This document shows positions 9,105 to 17,482 of a stretch of DNA of 46,714 nucleotides, piece after piece. The DNA comes from Desulfovibrionales bacterium. GTDB lineage: Bacteria; Desulfobacterota; Desulfovibrionia; Desulfovibrionales; Desulfonatronaceae. Location of the stretch: contig REDL01000111.1 of NCBI GenBank assembly GCA_007693505.1, forward strand, positions 1 through 46,714, given 5' to 3'. Position numbers and translations under genes: made by a program. The notes beneath the pieces are model-generated. The model did no database searches. It was given only the letters and a program-made list of their open reading frames with translations, and was not told the origin of the DNA. Within the stretch, counting starts at the first letter, position 1. Every line of letters starts with the position of its first letter.

Positions 9105-9418
9105 CCTTCCTGGGGAGCGTAGAGGACGTCGACGGTAACGGCCTCGGGTTGGGTCTTCATCAGCCGGTGCAACCTGATCTGTTCCTTGATCCCCTGGCGG
9201 CGGTCCTTGGATGGGGACTTGCCCTCCCGCTCGACGTCCTCGGCGATGCGTTTTTTGGTCAAGCGGCTCAAGACGGCGGGCTTGACTTTGCGCGTATCCA
9301 TGCGCAAGTCCCCGGACACGTCCTGGCTGGGCAGTCCCTGGCCCAGGGAAAAGTTCACGGGCTGGCTTGCGAACGAGCGTGGATGAAAAACTGCCATCGA
9401 GCCCGTGAGTCGGGGCAA
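9105..9418 (-). pseudogene. Remnant resembling an RdgC-like recombination-associated protein
   Basis: The minus-strand frame from 9418 contains LRMDTRKVKPAVLSRLTKKR, then a charged helix ending SKDRRQGIKEQIRLHRLM, then PEAVTVDVLYAPQEGW. This order of segments matches the middle of RdgC-type proteins: a strand and 'DxRKxPxxxL' helix, a basic 'KRRELKEAVR' helix, then a 'YDVVWDxxTG' strand. Both ends of the expected protein are missing, and after residue ~107 the frame degenerates and runs out of phase into umuC. I read it as a decayed gene that once sat between umuD and umuC. Family resemblance is by eye only. Confidence 0.5.
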
Positions 9419-9434
9419 GCGGGTGCAGGAAGGT

Positions 9435-9869
9435 TCAAACCAGTTTCCGGATTACACTGTTCACCACGCCCCATACTTCACAACCCATTTCCGTGGTGAC
9501 CTCGATGTCTTTGTAGGCACTGTTGGCAGGTTCGAGATAGGCCTTGCCGCTTCGCAGTCTCAGGGTCTTGACCGTCAACTCCCCATGGACGATAGCCACG
9601 ACCACCGAGCCGCTGACCGGTTCCAGGGATTTATCCACGACGAGCATGTCTCCGTCGAAGATGCCCGCATCCTTCATGGACTGGCCGCTGACCCGGACCA
9701 GAAACGTGGCTGGTGGGTTTCTGACTAGGTACTCGTTCAGATCCAGGCATTTTTCCAGGAAGTCGTCGGCGGGCGAAGGAAAGCCGGCGGGCAACCGGCA
9801 CAGCAATAAGGGCGTTTTCAGCGTGGTGCGCCGGATCAGACGGGTCACCTGGTCAAGATTTTCTCTCAT
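9435..9869 (-). CDS. umuD: UmuD, self-cleaving Pol V subunit (S24 peptidase)
   Basis: The ATG at 9869 gives 144 residues (MRENLDQVTRLIRR...), close to the usual UmuD length. A longer in-frame extension upstream is an artefact of the neighbouring small gene in another frame. The self-cleavage site is recognisable as PAG|FPSPA (Ala-Gly bond). The catalytic Ser lies in GQSMKDAGI and the catalytic Lys in LTVKTLR. RecA-stimulated cleavage would yield UmuD', the accessory subunit of the UmuC polymerase. It is preceded by the 52-residue zinc-ribbon gene with a 23-bp gap and by an S24 repressor gene further upstream, forming one likely operon. Confidence 0.92.
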   Translation of the reverse strand: MRENLDQVTRLIRRTTLKTPLLLCRLPAGFPSPADDFLEKCLDLNEYLVRNPPATFLVRVSGQSMKDAGIFDGDMLVVDKSLEPVSGSVVVAIVHGELTVKTLRLRSGKAYLEPANSAYKDIEVTTEMGCEVWGVVNSVIRKLV

Positions 9870-9892
9870 GAAAACGCCCCTTTGCCGCCCAT

Positions 9893-10051
9893 CTATTTCA
9901 GGTTGTCGATATTGATGGGTCTGCCGCAGTTCGGGCAACACATCAGTTTTATCATTTTGGCCCTGGGTTGATACAGGTGCCGAACCCCTTTGTTCGTTAT
10001 CACATAGGCTACGGTTATCGGATGATCGCATTCGCAATACCGCTGTTGCAT
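9893..10051 (-). CDS. 52-residue zinc-ribbon protein between repressor and umuD
   Basis: A short gene with an ATG at 10051, a strong AAGGAG ribosome-binding site 7 bases upstream, and a TAG stop at 9895-9893. The protein begins MQQRYCECDHPITVAYVITN and ends with MCCPNCGRPINIDNLK. Cys6 and Cys8 plus Cys38, Cys39 and Cys42 (CxC and CCPNC) make a plausible single zinc site; the middle is beta-rich and basic. It sits 48 bp after the S24-type repressor and 23 bp before umuD, all on one strand, so it is probably co-transcribed with the mutasome genes. Function is unknown. Small zinc ribbons often bind nucleic acid or a protein partner. Confidence 0.75.
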   Translation of the reverse strand: MQQRYCECDHPITVAYVITNKGVRHLYQPRAKMIKLMCCPNCGRPINIDNLK

Positions 10052-10099
10052 GGAGTTTCTCCTTTGTTTACTGATGTTAATTGTTGGGGCAAAAAAATA

Positions 10100-10729
10100 T
10101 CAAGCGTAATTCCGGCTGCTCCACAGCACCCGGCCAATGATCCGCAATGTATCAATTTCGTCGCCTTGAAGGGTGACCGGCTGGTAGCGCTGGTTGGCGC
10201 TGTACAGGGTGATCAGGCCGGGACGGGCCTGGACCCTCTTGATCTGCAAAGCATCCAGGTGGCCGAGCACATAGAGGTTGTTGCTCAGAATCTCCGTCTG
10301 GCTCTGATCGATCAGTACGCTGTCGCCGGGCTCCAACTCGGGAGACATGCTGTCGCCCACCACGTCCAAGACCACCATACGCTCCGGTTGGCCTTTTTGG
10401 CTGACCCAGGAGCGGGCAAAGGGAACCTCGCTAATGATATTGTCCTGGACTTCCAGTGAACCGGTCCCGGCGCAGGCCTTGGCGGAAACCTTGGGAATGA
10501 ACGTGGTCCTGGGTCTGTCGGATTGATAGACCGGCCCGGCTCCGGTTTTCAGCCATTCCAGGTTCACGCTGAACATGTTGGCCAGGGTCAAGGCCCAGCT
10601 TTTGGGCACACCCCGGGTCTTGGCCAGGGTGATGGCCGGAGGCTCAATGCCCAGCAGGTTGGCCAAGTCTTTCTGGCTGCCGATCTCGGCGACCTGTGAG
10701 GCGCGTTTGAAGAAGTCGTCAAATTTCAT
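10100..10729 (-). CDS. Helix-turn-helix / S24 peptidase repressor (CI or LexA-like)
   Basis: From the ATG at 10729 (MKFDDFFKRASQ) the protein has 209 residues. An XRE-type helix-turn-helix covers roughly residues 12-60 (GSQKDLANLLGIEPPAITLA, then KSWALTLANMF). After a linker comes a C-terminal S24 domain with the nucleophile Ser in GDSMSPELEPGDSVLIDQ and the general base Lys in LQIKRVQ. Such repressors self-cleave with activated RecA and release their operon. A longer start (residue -18) is possible but has poorer context. A 6-bp-arm palindrome, TTAACC-AA-GGTTAA, just upstream at 10740-10753 is the probable operator. The downstream genes (zinc ribbon, umuD, umuC) make this the likely local switch for translesion synthesis. 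Confidence 0.88.
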   Translation of the reverse strand: MKFDDFFKRASQVAEIGSQKDLANLLGIEPPAITLAKTRGVPKSWALTLANMFSVNLEWLKTGAGPVYQSDRPRTTFIPKVSAKACAGTGSLEVQDNIISEVPFARSWVSQKGQPERMVVLDVVGDSMSPELEPGDSVLIDQSQTEILSNNLYVLGHLDALQIKRVQARPGLITLYSANQRYQPVTLQGDEIDTLRIIGRVLWSSRNYA

Positions 10730-10739
10730 GAGGTGACTA

Positions 10740-10753
10740 TTAACCAAGGTTAA
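10740..10753. promoter_or_regulatory. Candidate operator for the S24 repressor
   Basis: The palindrome TTAACC-AA-GGTTAA has perfect 6-bp arms and a 2-bp centre. It begins 10 bases upstream of the repressor start codon. The position is right for autoregulation of the repressor-umuDC cluster. No canonical LexA box was seen nearby. Confidence 0.5.
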
Positions 10754-10826
10754 CCCGTTGTCAAGCCAGTTGAAAACATTCATATTCGCGGCCTTGTCAA
10801 CTCAGATGCTCAGAAGCCTCCCTCCC

Positions 10827-11076
10827 ATGTCCTACCTGGACGCTCAGATAGAACGCATCACCTATGTCAATGAAGAGGCCGGCTATGCCCGTGGTCAAGG
10901 TGCACGCCAAGGGGCATGCAGGGCTTGTGACCGTGGTCGGGGTCCCGCCATCGTCCAATTCTGGAAAAATTCTGAAGATGCAGGGGATCTGGGAATCCCA
11001 TCCCAAATACGCACAGCAGTGTAAAGTGCAGACTTGCGAAACGGTTCTGCCCACCACGGCCCACGCCAAAAAAGCC
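10827..11076 (+). pseudogene. N-terminal fragment of a RecD2-type helicase, frameshifted
   Basis: The plus strand from the ATG at 10827 reads MSYLDAQIERITYVNEEAGY, the typical RecD2 N-terminus. One extra base near 10890 shifts the frame. The neighbouring frame then continues VVKVHAKGHAGLVTVVG, KILKMQGIWESHPKYAQQ and VQTCETVLPTTAHA, in the order seen in RecD2 N-terminal domains. Homology stops near 11076, so the 5'-3' helicase body (about 600 residues or more) is absent. The fragment lies divergently from the mutasome operon, and its start overlaps the operator region, so it may once have shared the promoter. Confidence 0.7.
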
Positions 11077-11286
11077 CTGCCATGGCCGTTCGCAATAACA
11101 AAAACGGGAAGGGATACCCCAATCTGGATGGGCGATTGTGGAGGATGGGCCGAGTACAGGGAAGAGTTGCACAAAAGTCGGATGAAGATGCACGCCGAAT
11201 CCCACATCCGGTATTCCAAAGGCCGGCTGCTGGCATTGGCCAGCATGCGTACTGTCGTTTACCGGGTACCGGGCACCTCTTCGAAA

Positions 11287-11976
11287 CTATGGAGTATGCG
11301 GCGGACTCTCAGGTGGCAATCTGTCCAGCAATTCCACTGGATTGTACAATATCGTGCTTGCTCCGCTGGCCAGGAGTTCATCCGGACTGCGGAACCCCCA
11401 TCCTGCTCCCAGCGGAGTCATTCCGGCAGCGGTTGCGGTCTGCATGTCCACGTCGGAGTCGCCGAGAAAGAGGGTGGAGGCGGGGAGCACTCCCAAGTGA
11501 TCGGCAGTCTCTAGGGCCGTGGTCGGATCGGGTTTGCGGGGTTTATCCGGGTGCGCACCTGTTACCAATTGAAACATGTCTTTTGAAAAAAAATGATCTA
11601 CCAGTGCCATGGCTGCGTCATGGGGCTTGTTGGTCAGCACGGCCATTGGAAATTCTTGGGCCCTGAGTGTGCGCAGAAGCAGATCGATTCCAGGATACAA
11701 CCTGGTTTTGTTGGCCCAGCGTCGACCATAGACGGTGCGCATTTCCTCAGTGATCGCATCCAGCCATCGGTCATCATGCCGTTCTGTCTTTGGAACGGCC
11801 CGGCGAACCAGCATGGCCAACCCGTTACCCACGAACCGCCGATAGGCGTCCAAAGGGTGAGTCGGCCAACCATGAGAGGCCAGGACCATATTCATGGCAT
11901 CAGCCAGATCTTCCAGCGTATCCAGAAGGGTGCCGTCAAGGTCGAAGATGATGCCCTGGGGGCGGGGTGTCGACAT
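11287..11976 (-). CDS. HAD-family phosphatase, phosphoglycolate phosphatase-like
   Basis: A 229-residue HAD hydrolase starting at the ATG at 11976, with GGAG six bases upstream. Motif I is FDLDGTLLDT with nucleophile Asp12 and acid Asp14, motif II is VLTNKPH, motif III Lys lies in KPRKPDP, and motif IV is LFLGDSDVDM. A helical cap between motifs I and II is of the C1 type found in Gph and PpaX proteins. The likely substrate is a small phosphate ester such as 2-phosphoglycolate, but substrate choice cannot be read from sequence. It stands alone, with gene-free DNA upstream and the RecD2 fragment downstream. Confidence 0.85.
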   Translation of the reverse strand: MSTPRPQGIIFDLDGTLLDTLEDLADAMNMVLASHGWPTHPLDAYRRFVGNGLAMLVRRAVPKTERHDDRWLDAITEEMRTVYGRRWANKTRLYPGIDLLLRTLRAQEFPMAVLTNKPHDAAMALVDHFFSKDMFQLVTGAHPDKPRKPDPTTALETADHLGVLPASTLFLGDSDVDMQTATAAGMTPLGAGWGFRSPDELLASGASTILYNPVELLDRLPPESPPHTP

Positions 11977-12412
11977 TGGGGCTCCAAAGCAGGTTGATTG
12001 TATTGAGGGTCGAGCGCGGCGGTGAGGCACGGAGAAGGCAGGCGGTAAGGAATCATGCCTTGGTGGGTTACGTGAAGATGTGTTGCGTGCAACACGCCAG
12101 AAAAAATCAACAGACCAGACCGTGGACGCAGCCTTCAATAAGAGTTTTCGGCCAAGATGCCCAAAACGACTTTCAAAGGCAATTGGCCAAGGTGCCCACA
12201 TTTTGAACCATATTTCGAGAAGGTAAGGTCTCCGTGGCATCGGCAAGGGGCATGATTTTTTTTTCGTATCGAGGGGAGATGAAAAAATGCGCATGGACCA
12301 CGATTCGTTCTGGATTCTTTGTTTTGATTCCGGTATGCCCTAAACTTCGCTTAATTTTCACCCAAGTGTACCGGGAGCGCCTTTATTCAGAGGTTCCCAC
12401 TGGAGGTAGACC
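11977..12412. other. Intergenic region without a recognisable gene
   Basis: About 435 bp separate the HAD phosphatase (minus) from the truncated alcohol dehydrogenase (plus), so both promoters should be here. Short open frames exist on both strands but show no family resemblance and no consistent ribosome-binding site. I see no strong hairpin and no near-consensus promoter that I would commit to. Confidence 0.4.
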
Positions 12413-12577
12413 GTGTCTTCACCTTCCATGGAAAATTTTCGGAAATTAGTGGCTCCGGAATTTGTTTTCGGTGTCGGCGCACGGCATCTTGCCGGGCAGT
12501 TCGTCCGTAACTTCTCGGTAAGGCGGGTCTTGGTGGTCGTGGATCGACTTCTGAATGGGGATGGTAACGCGGAATGA
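12413..12577 (+). pseudogene. Truncated iron-containing alcohol dehydrogenase (N-terminus only)
   Basis: A GTG at 12413 with GGAGG upstream starts a 54-codon frame reading MSSPSMENFRKLVAPEFVFG, then VGARHLAGQFVRNFSVRRVL. This is the typical start of group III (iron-dependent) alcohol dehydrogenases: the FVFGVGARHLAG strand-turn precedes the nucleotide-binding domain. The frame ends at a TGA at 12575-12577, before the NAD-binding and iron-binding residues. A full protein would have about 380 residues. Translation signals look intact, so a short peptide may still be made. It sits 61 bp ahead of the sensory operon and may be the relic of its former first gene. Confidence 0.7.
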
Positions 12578-12638
12578 GTGGATTCAGACATGCTTTCGGC
12601 AAGGGGCTCCATTCCGGAGCTGTTTCAGGAGTCAGAGA

Positions 12639-13916
12639 ATGCGCATGAAAACGTCAGGGGCAATGCAATGGCGCAGGGGAAGCTGGTGCCTTTTGCTGGT
12701 TCTTCTCTTTGCAATTCCGGCATGGTCGGACGAGGGAGAAACGGAGCCGATTCGCGTGGGCATGTCCGGAGCATTCAGCGGTCCGATCAGAGCGATGGGC
12801 ATTGAGGTCTATCGTGGAGCACTCGCCTATTTCGAACACCTGAACCAACGTGGTGGGATCAACGGCCGGCCGGTGCGCTTTCTGGCCTATGACGACGCCT
12901 ATGAACCGGCAAGAGCACTGGAAAACACCATCAGGTTGGTGGAGCAGGATGGTGTTGACGTTCTGTTCAGCTTTGTAGGGACGCCCACGGTAACCCGCAT
13001 TCTCCCGTTGTTGAAAGTTTACGAGGACCGAGGCTTGTCGTTGTTTTTTCCGGTGACCGGCGCTGAACCTCACCGGCGGCCGCCACACGACGCCTTCGTC
13101 TTCAACCTTCGGGCATCCTATGCCCAGGAAGTGGGAGCCATGGTTCATGAATTTCTTGGTTTGGGCAAGACCCGCTTTGCGATCCTCTACCAGGCCGATT
13201 CATACGGACGCAGCGGCTGGGAAGGTTTGCGTGAATCCTTGCAACCCCATGCCCTGACCATTGTGGAGGAGGCCACGTATTCCCGGGGATTCGAGTTTGA
13301 ACAGAGCATGCTTGAGCAGGTGGAGATTTTGCATGCCGCAAACCCGGAGGTGATCATCAGCATCGCCTCCTACGCCGCCGCGGCCGCATTTATCCGTGAT
13401 GCCCGAGACCAGGGCTGGGACGTGCCCGTGGCCAACGTTTCCTTCGTGGCCAGCGAGAGCATGCTGGATCTCTTGCTGAACCAGGAACAGCGGACCGGAC
13501 GCTGCTACACGCATGGTCTGGTCAACTCTCAAGTGGTCCCCAGCTATGAGGACTACTCCCTTTGGGGAGTCTTGGAGTACCGCTGGATCATGGATACCTG
13601 CTCGTGTGAGCTCCCGGAAGGACTCTCTTCAGAGCCCTATACGCCCCTGCCCTACAGTTTTGCCAGTTTTGAGGGGATGCTCAACGCCAAGGTGTTTGCC
13701 GCCCTCGTGCAGAACATTCCGATGGAGCAGTTGTCAGCAGGAGGCGACCATTTTGCTGAAGAACCACTACTGATCCATTTGGGCATCGGCGATCCCATTT
13801 TTCTTGGACCGAATCATCGGCAGGGAATGGATACGATCTTTTTTTCCACGGTTCAGGACGGGCGGTTCGTTCCTCTGCACGACTGGCCTGAGTGGTTCAG
13901 GCAGGGTGAGAAGTGA
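12639..13916 (+). CDS. Periplasmic substrate-binding protein, urea/amide (UrtA/FmdD) type
   Basis: A 425-residue exported binding protein of the type I periplasmic fold. The ATG at 12639 has CAGGAG six bases upstream. A signal peptide (basic WRR, hydrophobic [14 protein letters not shown]) ends near residue 30. The mature part starts with [18 protein letters not shown], and the family motif [16 protein letters not shown] follows. No ABC permease or ATPase is adjacent. Instead the stop codon overlaps the GTG start of a membrane hybrid kinase by 4 bases (GTGA). The likely role is therefore as the periplasmic ligand receptor for that kinase rather than as a transporter part. The ligand could be an amide, urea or branched amino acid. 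Confidence 0.85.
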   Translation: MRMKTSGAMQWRRGSWCLLLVLLFAIPAWSDEGETEPIRVGMSGAFSGPIRAMGIEVYRGALAYFEHLNQRGGINGRPVRFLAYDDAYEPARALENTIRLVEQDGVDVLFSFVGTPTVTRILPLLKVYEDRGLSLFFPVTGAEPHRRPPHDAFVFNLRASYAQEVGAMVHEFLGLGKTRFAILYQADSYGRSGWEGLRESLQPHALTIVEEATYSRGFEFEQSMLEQVEILHAANPEVIISIASYAAAAAFIRDARDQGWDVPVANVSFVASESMLDLLLNQEQRTGRCYTHGLVNSQVVPSYEDYSLWGVLEYRWIMDTCSCELPEGLSSEPYTPLPYSFASFEGMLNAKVFAALVQNIPMEQLSAGGDHFAEEPLLIHLGIGDPIFLGPNHRQGMDTIFFSTVQDGRFVPLHDWPEWFRQGEK

Positions 13917-16900
13917 AAACCTCTCGGTTGTTTCGCAAGACCCTTTTGGCCATGGTGGTCATTTTCGGAGCCATGGCCACGGTTTCTTCCTTCTATTCCG
14001 GTTGGACCCTGCACCGGCAGATGATGTCCGAGAACGAAAGCAAGGCCGTGGCCATTGCCCGGAGCATAGCCAATTCCAGCACGGAGCTGCTATTGAGCCG
14101 GGACGCGGCCACGGTACAGGCCGTTATTGATCAGTACCTGGAAATCCGGAATGTGGCCTATGTGTTTGTGCAGGACCGCGCTGGCGAAGTGGTCTCCCAT
14201 ACCTTCACGCCCAGGGTGCCCCAAGAGGTAATGCGTCTTGCATCACCGGTTTCCCCCGAGAATCTGCCGCATCATCAGGTCGCCGTGCAACAGGTGTATG
14301 TTCCGGGCCTGGGCAGGGCTCTGGACATCAGCCATCCTATCTTGGGTGGACTGGCCGGCAGCGTACATGTGGGCATGGACCTGGAAAGCATCAACACTCT
14401 GATCTGGCGGGAGGTGCTTTTTCAGCACGGCATGTTCATCCTGTTCTTCGTCTTGGGTATCATTGTGGCCTATGTAATGATCAACCGCATTTCCCAGCCT
14501 CTGACGCAGCTTGCCGAGTATGCCGGTCGGGTCGCGAACCATGATTTCAAGGCACCCATGCTGGCTCGTTCCCGGGACGAAATCGGTGACCTGGCCCTGA
14601 CCATGCAGTACATGGCCCGGCAGCTCGACGAGATAATAACCGGCTTGCACGGACGTATCCAGGGCGCCACTCAGGAGCTTCAAGAGAACCTGATTTTTTT
14701 CAGTGCCATCTACATGAACATGGCCAACGGCATGATGGTGTATGACATGCGTGGAAGTCTATTACAGTTCAATCCCGCTGCCCGGCTCATGCTGGGGTAT
14801 GATGAGCAGGAGTTTGCCACCAAAAGCATGGGGGATTTGTTCGGGGAGGATGTGACGCAAAAGATTTTTAACGAGCTACGTCACTTGAAATACATGCCGG
14901 AGGATGCTTCCAGACCGACCAGGTCCGGTGTGGAAAAGCGTCGCTACCATGTGCTTGTACAGAGTCAGAGTGGGAAAAAACTGGATATTGAAATCATTGC
15001 CACCCCATTGGAACTCCAAGACGAGATGTGCGTCATCGTGCTTGTCCGGAACATCACCGCGGCGAAGCGGGCCCAGCGCGCCTTGAAGAACGCGCATGTC
15101 ACGCTGGATCGCCGGGTCAAGGAAAGGACCAGCGAATTGCATTCCACCGTGGACTTGTTGCGCCAGGAGGTTGCGGATCGGATGAAGGCCGAGAAGGAGT
15201 TGCGTCGGGCCAAAGAGGCCGCTGAGGCGGCCAACCAGGCTAAAAGCGAGTTCGTCGCCAATATGAGCCATGAAATTCGTACGCCCATGAACGGCGTGGT
15301 GGGCATGACCGAATTGTTGTTGCGGACCAGATTGAACGAGCAACAACGGCATTATACCCGGACGGTCAAACGTTCCGCCGAGGCCTTGCTGGGAATCATT
15401 AACGACATTTTGGATTTTTCCAAGCTCGAAGCCGGAAAGTTGAGTCTGGAGAAAATACCGTTCGATCTCCGGGTGATTGTTGAGGAAATGGCCCATTTAC
15501 TGGCGGCCCGGGCTGAAGAGAAGGGGCTGGAGTTGATTGTCCGTTACCCTCCTGCTTGCCCGAACCGCTATGTCGGGGACCCCGGTCGAATCCGTCAGGT
15601 TCTGGCCAATCTGCTGGGCAACGCCATCAAGTTTACGGAGCGGGGCCATGTCTATCTGGGTGTGGACTGCCTGGAACTGGGTGAAGGGCGATATGAGTTG
15701 CGGATCACCGTGGAAGACACCGGGATAGGCATTTCCCAGGAGATGATTGAACGGGTTTTCGAGTCGTTCACCCAGGCGGACCAATCCACCACAAGGGTCT
15801 ATGGAGGCACCGGGTTGGGCCTTTCCATTTCTCGGCAGCTTGTCGAGTTGATGGGAGGCCGAATCCTGGTGCAAAGCCGAGTCAGGCAAGGCTCCTCCTT
15901 CACAGTCGTCTTGGAATTGCCCCAAAGCGAACAGATCCATGATGTTATCCCCATGGTTGCGGACCTGCAGTTCATGCGGGTGCTGGCTGTGGATGACAAC
16001 CCGGTGAATCTGGAGATTCTTGATGAATTGCTGGCAGGCTGGAAGATTCACGCTGACATGGCTGATTCCGGGGCCATGGCGCTGGAGAGGCTGCAAGCCG
16101 GTGTTGCCCAGGGGCGCCCTTACCAAATTGCCATTTTGGATTTCCACATGCCTGGCATGGACGGTGAGGATCTGGCCCGCCGGATCAAGGCCGATCCAAC
16201 ACTCAAAGCCACCAAACTGGTGCTGCTTAGTTCCATGGGCAAGCGAGGCGACGCAAAACGCATGGAACAGGCAGGCTTTGCGGCGTATCTGATCAAACCG
16301 GTCCTGCAATCTCATCTATACGACACGTTGCAGCTTTTGGTAGGCCGGCAGACGCCAGTTGGCGAAGGCTTGATAACCCGACATCGGATTACCGAAGCTC
16401 GGGCAGCGCAAGAGGCCCAAAAAAGTGACGGGCGGCAATTGAGCGGAGATATTCTTCTTGTGGAGGACAATGCTGTGAACCAGGAGGTCGCCCTGGGAAT
16501 GCTTCGCCAGATAGGCCTGCGGGTGGATGTTGTCGGCAATGGACAAGAGGCTGTGGAAGCCGCGAGGGCAAAGCAGTACGACCTTGTATTCATGGACTGT
16601 CAGATGCCGGTCATGGACGGATTCGCGGCCACTGCACACATCCGCCAGCTGGAAGGACCGTTAGGGCGTACCCCCATCGTGGCCATGACAGCCCACGCCA
16701 TGGAAAAAGATCGGGATAAATGCCTGGCCGCCGGCATGGACGACTATCTCGCCAAGCCGGTGAAGCAGGCGGATTTGTTCCGGGTGTTGGATCGTTTTCT
16801 GGAGAGTGGTTCCTGGAATCATTCTTCCATGGCTGTCCCTGTGGCGGACAGCGTCACCTGGAGCACGCTGCCTGAAGGCCTGGGAGGGAAGGCTGTTGAA

Positions 16901-17482
16901 CGGGCCATGCAGCTTTTTCTCCAACATTCTCCACGGATCATCGACAAGCTGGACAACGCGCTCCAGGAACGGGACCTGAAAACAGCCAGGATGTGTGCCC
17001 ATACTCTGAAGGGCAGTGCGGCCAACCTGCGACTGGAGGACGTGCGTCAAACCATGGAGAATGCGGAACAGGCTCTGGAGCATGCGGACTGGGAGCACGT
17101 TGCATTGTTGATTGCTCACCTGCGGAATCTGTTTCAAAATTTGCGTGTCACCCAGAGCCAAAAGACTTCGCACACTTCGGAAGAGGACCAACAAGATTTT
17201 GCGCATGCGACGCGTGACTCACGGGCATTTGCCCATGCCGTCCGGGACAACTTCCAGGCGATGGTGCTCTGGAAAAAGCTGCGACGGAGTTTGAAGTCCC
17301 AAAACATTCGGCGTATTGAAGCTCTTGCAGCTGAAATGGCTTTGCTGCTCAAGGCCGCGAAGCAAAATGATGCCGCGACGTATGCCCGCTCACTGCAACA
17401 GGATGCCCTGGCCATGAACATCTCTGCCCTGCGCGAATCGGCCTTGACATTGTCCCGGATCAAGGAGCTGCAAGAACGATGA
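13913..17482 (+). CDS. Membrane hybrid histidine kinase with PAS, two receivers and HPt
   Basis: A 1189-residue kinase starting at GTG 13913, overlapping the binding-protein stop. Membrane segments lie near residues 10-30 and 172-190, enclosing a periplasmic sensor region of about 140 residues. Then come HAMP (about 191-245), PAS (about 262-380), a coiled coil, the dimerisation helix with His453 in [10 protein letters not shown], the ATPase domain (DTGIG near 602), receiver 1 with Asp743, receiver 2 with Asp895, and an HPt domain with His1030 in [11 protein letters not shown]. This is a complete internal phosphorelay. The periplasmic protein encoded just upstream is the natural input and the receiver-GGDEF protein just downstream (ATGA overlap) the natural output. 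Receiver 1 has a less canonical active site (VDDNPVN start, [10 protein letters not shown]). Confidence 0.93.
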   Translation: MKTSRLFRKTLLAMVVIFGAMATVSSFYSGWTLHRQMMSENESKAVAIARSIANSSTELLLSRDAATVQAVIDQYLEIRNVAYVFVQDRAGEVVSHTFTPRVPQEVMRLASPVSPENLPHHQVAVQQVYVPGLGRALDISHPILGGLAGSVHVGMDLESINTLIWREVLFQHGMFILFFVLGIIVAYVMINRISQPLTQLAEYAGRVANHDFKAPMLARSRDEIGDLALTMQYMARQLDEIITGLHGRIQGATQELQENLIFFSAIYMNMANGMMVYDMRGSLLQFNPAARLMLGYDEQEFATKSMGDLFGEDVTQKIFNELRHLKYMPEDASRPTRSGVEKRRYHVLVQSQSGKKLDIEIIATPLELQDEMCVIVLVRNITAAKRAQRALKNAHVTLDRRVKERTSELHSTVDLLRQEVADRMKAEKELRRAKEAAEAANQAKSEFVANMSHEIRTPMNGVVGMTELLLRTRLNEQQRHYTRTVKRSAEALLGIINDILDFSKLEAGKLSLEKIPFDLRVIVEEMAHLLAARAEEKGLELIVRYPPACPNRYVGDPGRIRQVLANLLGNAIKFTERGHVYLGVDCLELGEGRYELRITVEDTGIGISQEMIERVFESFTQADQSTTRVYGGTGLGLSISRQLVELMGGRILVQSRVRQGSSFTVVLELPQSEQIHDVIPMVADLQFMRVLAVDDNPVNLEILDELLAGWKIHADMADSGAMALERLQAGVAQGRPYQIAILDFHMPGMDGEDLARRIKADPTLKATKLVLLSSMGKRGDAKRMEQAGFAAYLIKPVLQSHLYDTLQLLVGRQTPVGEGLITRHRITEARAAQEAQKSDGRQLSGDILLVEDNAVNQEVALGMLRQIGLRVDVVGNGQEAVEAARAKQYDLVFMDCQMPVMDGFAATAHIRQLEGPLGRTPIVAMTAHAMEKDRDKCLAAGMDDYLAKPVKQADLFRVLDRFLESGSWNHSSMAVPVADSVTWSTLPEGLGGKAVERAMQLFLQHSPRIIDKLDNALQERDLKTARMCAHTLKGSAANLRLEDVRQTMENAEQALEHADWEHVALLIAHLRNLFQNLRVTQSQKTSHTSEEDQQDFAHATRDSRAFAHAVRDNFQAMVLWKKLRRSLKSQNIRRIEALAAEMALLLKAAKQNDAATYARSLQQDALAMNISALRESALTLSRIKELQER

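Noticed and set aside
9870-10037. An extension of the umuD frame to 200 residues
   Set aside because: The extra part overlaps the zinc-ribbon gene in another frame and is not UmuD-like. The ATG at 9869 gives the normal length.
11077-11286. Continuation of the RecD2 fragment
   Set aside because: Homology stops near 11076. The following sequence in all frames shows no helicase motif.
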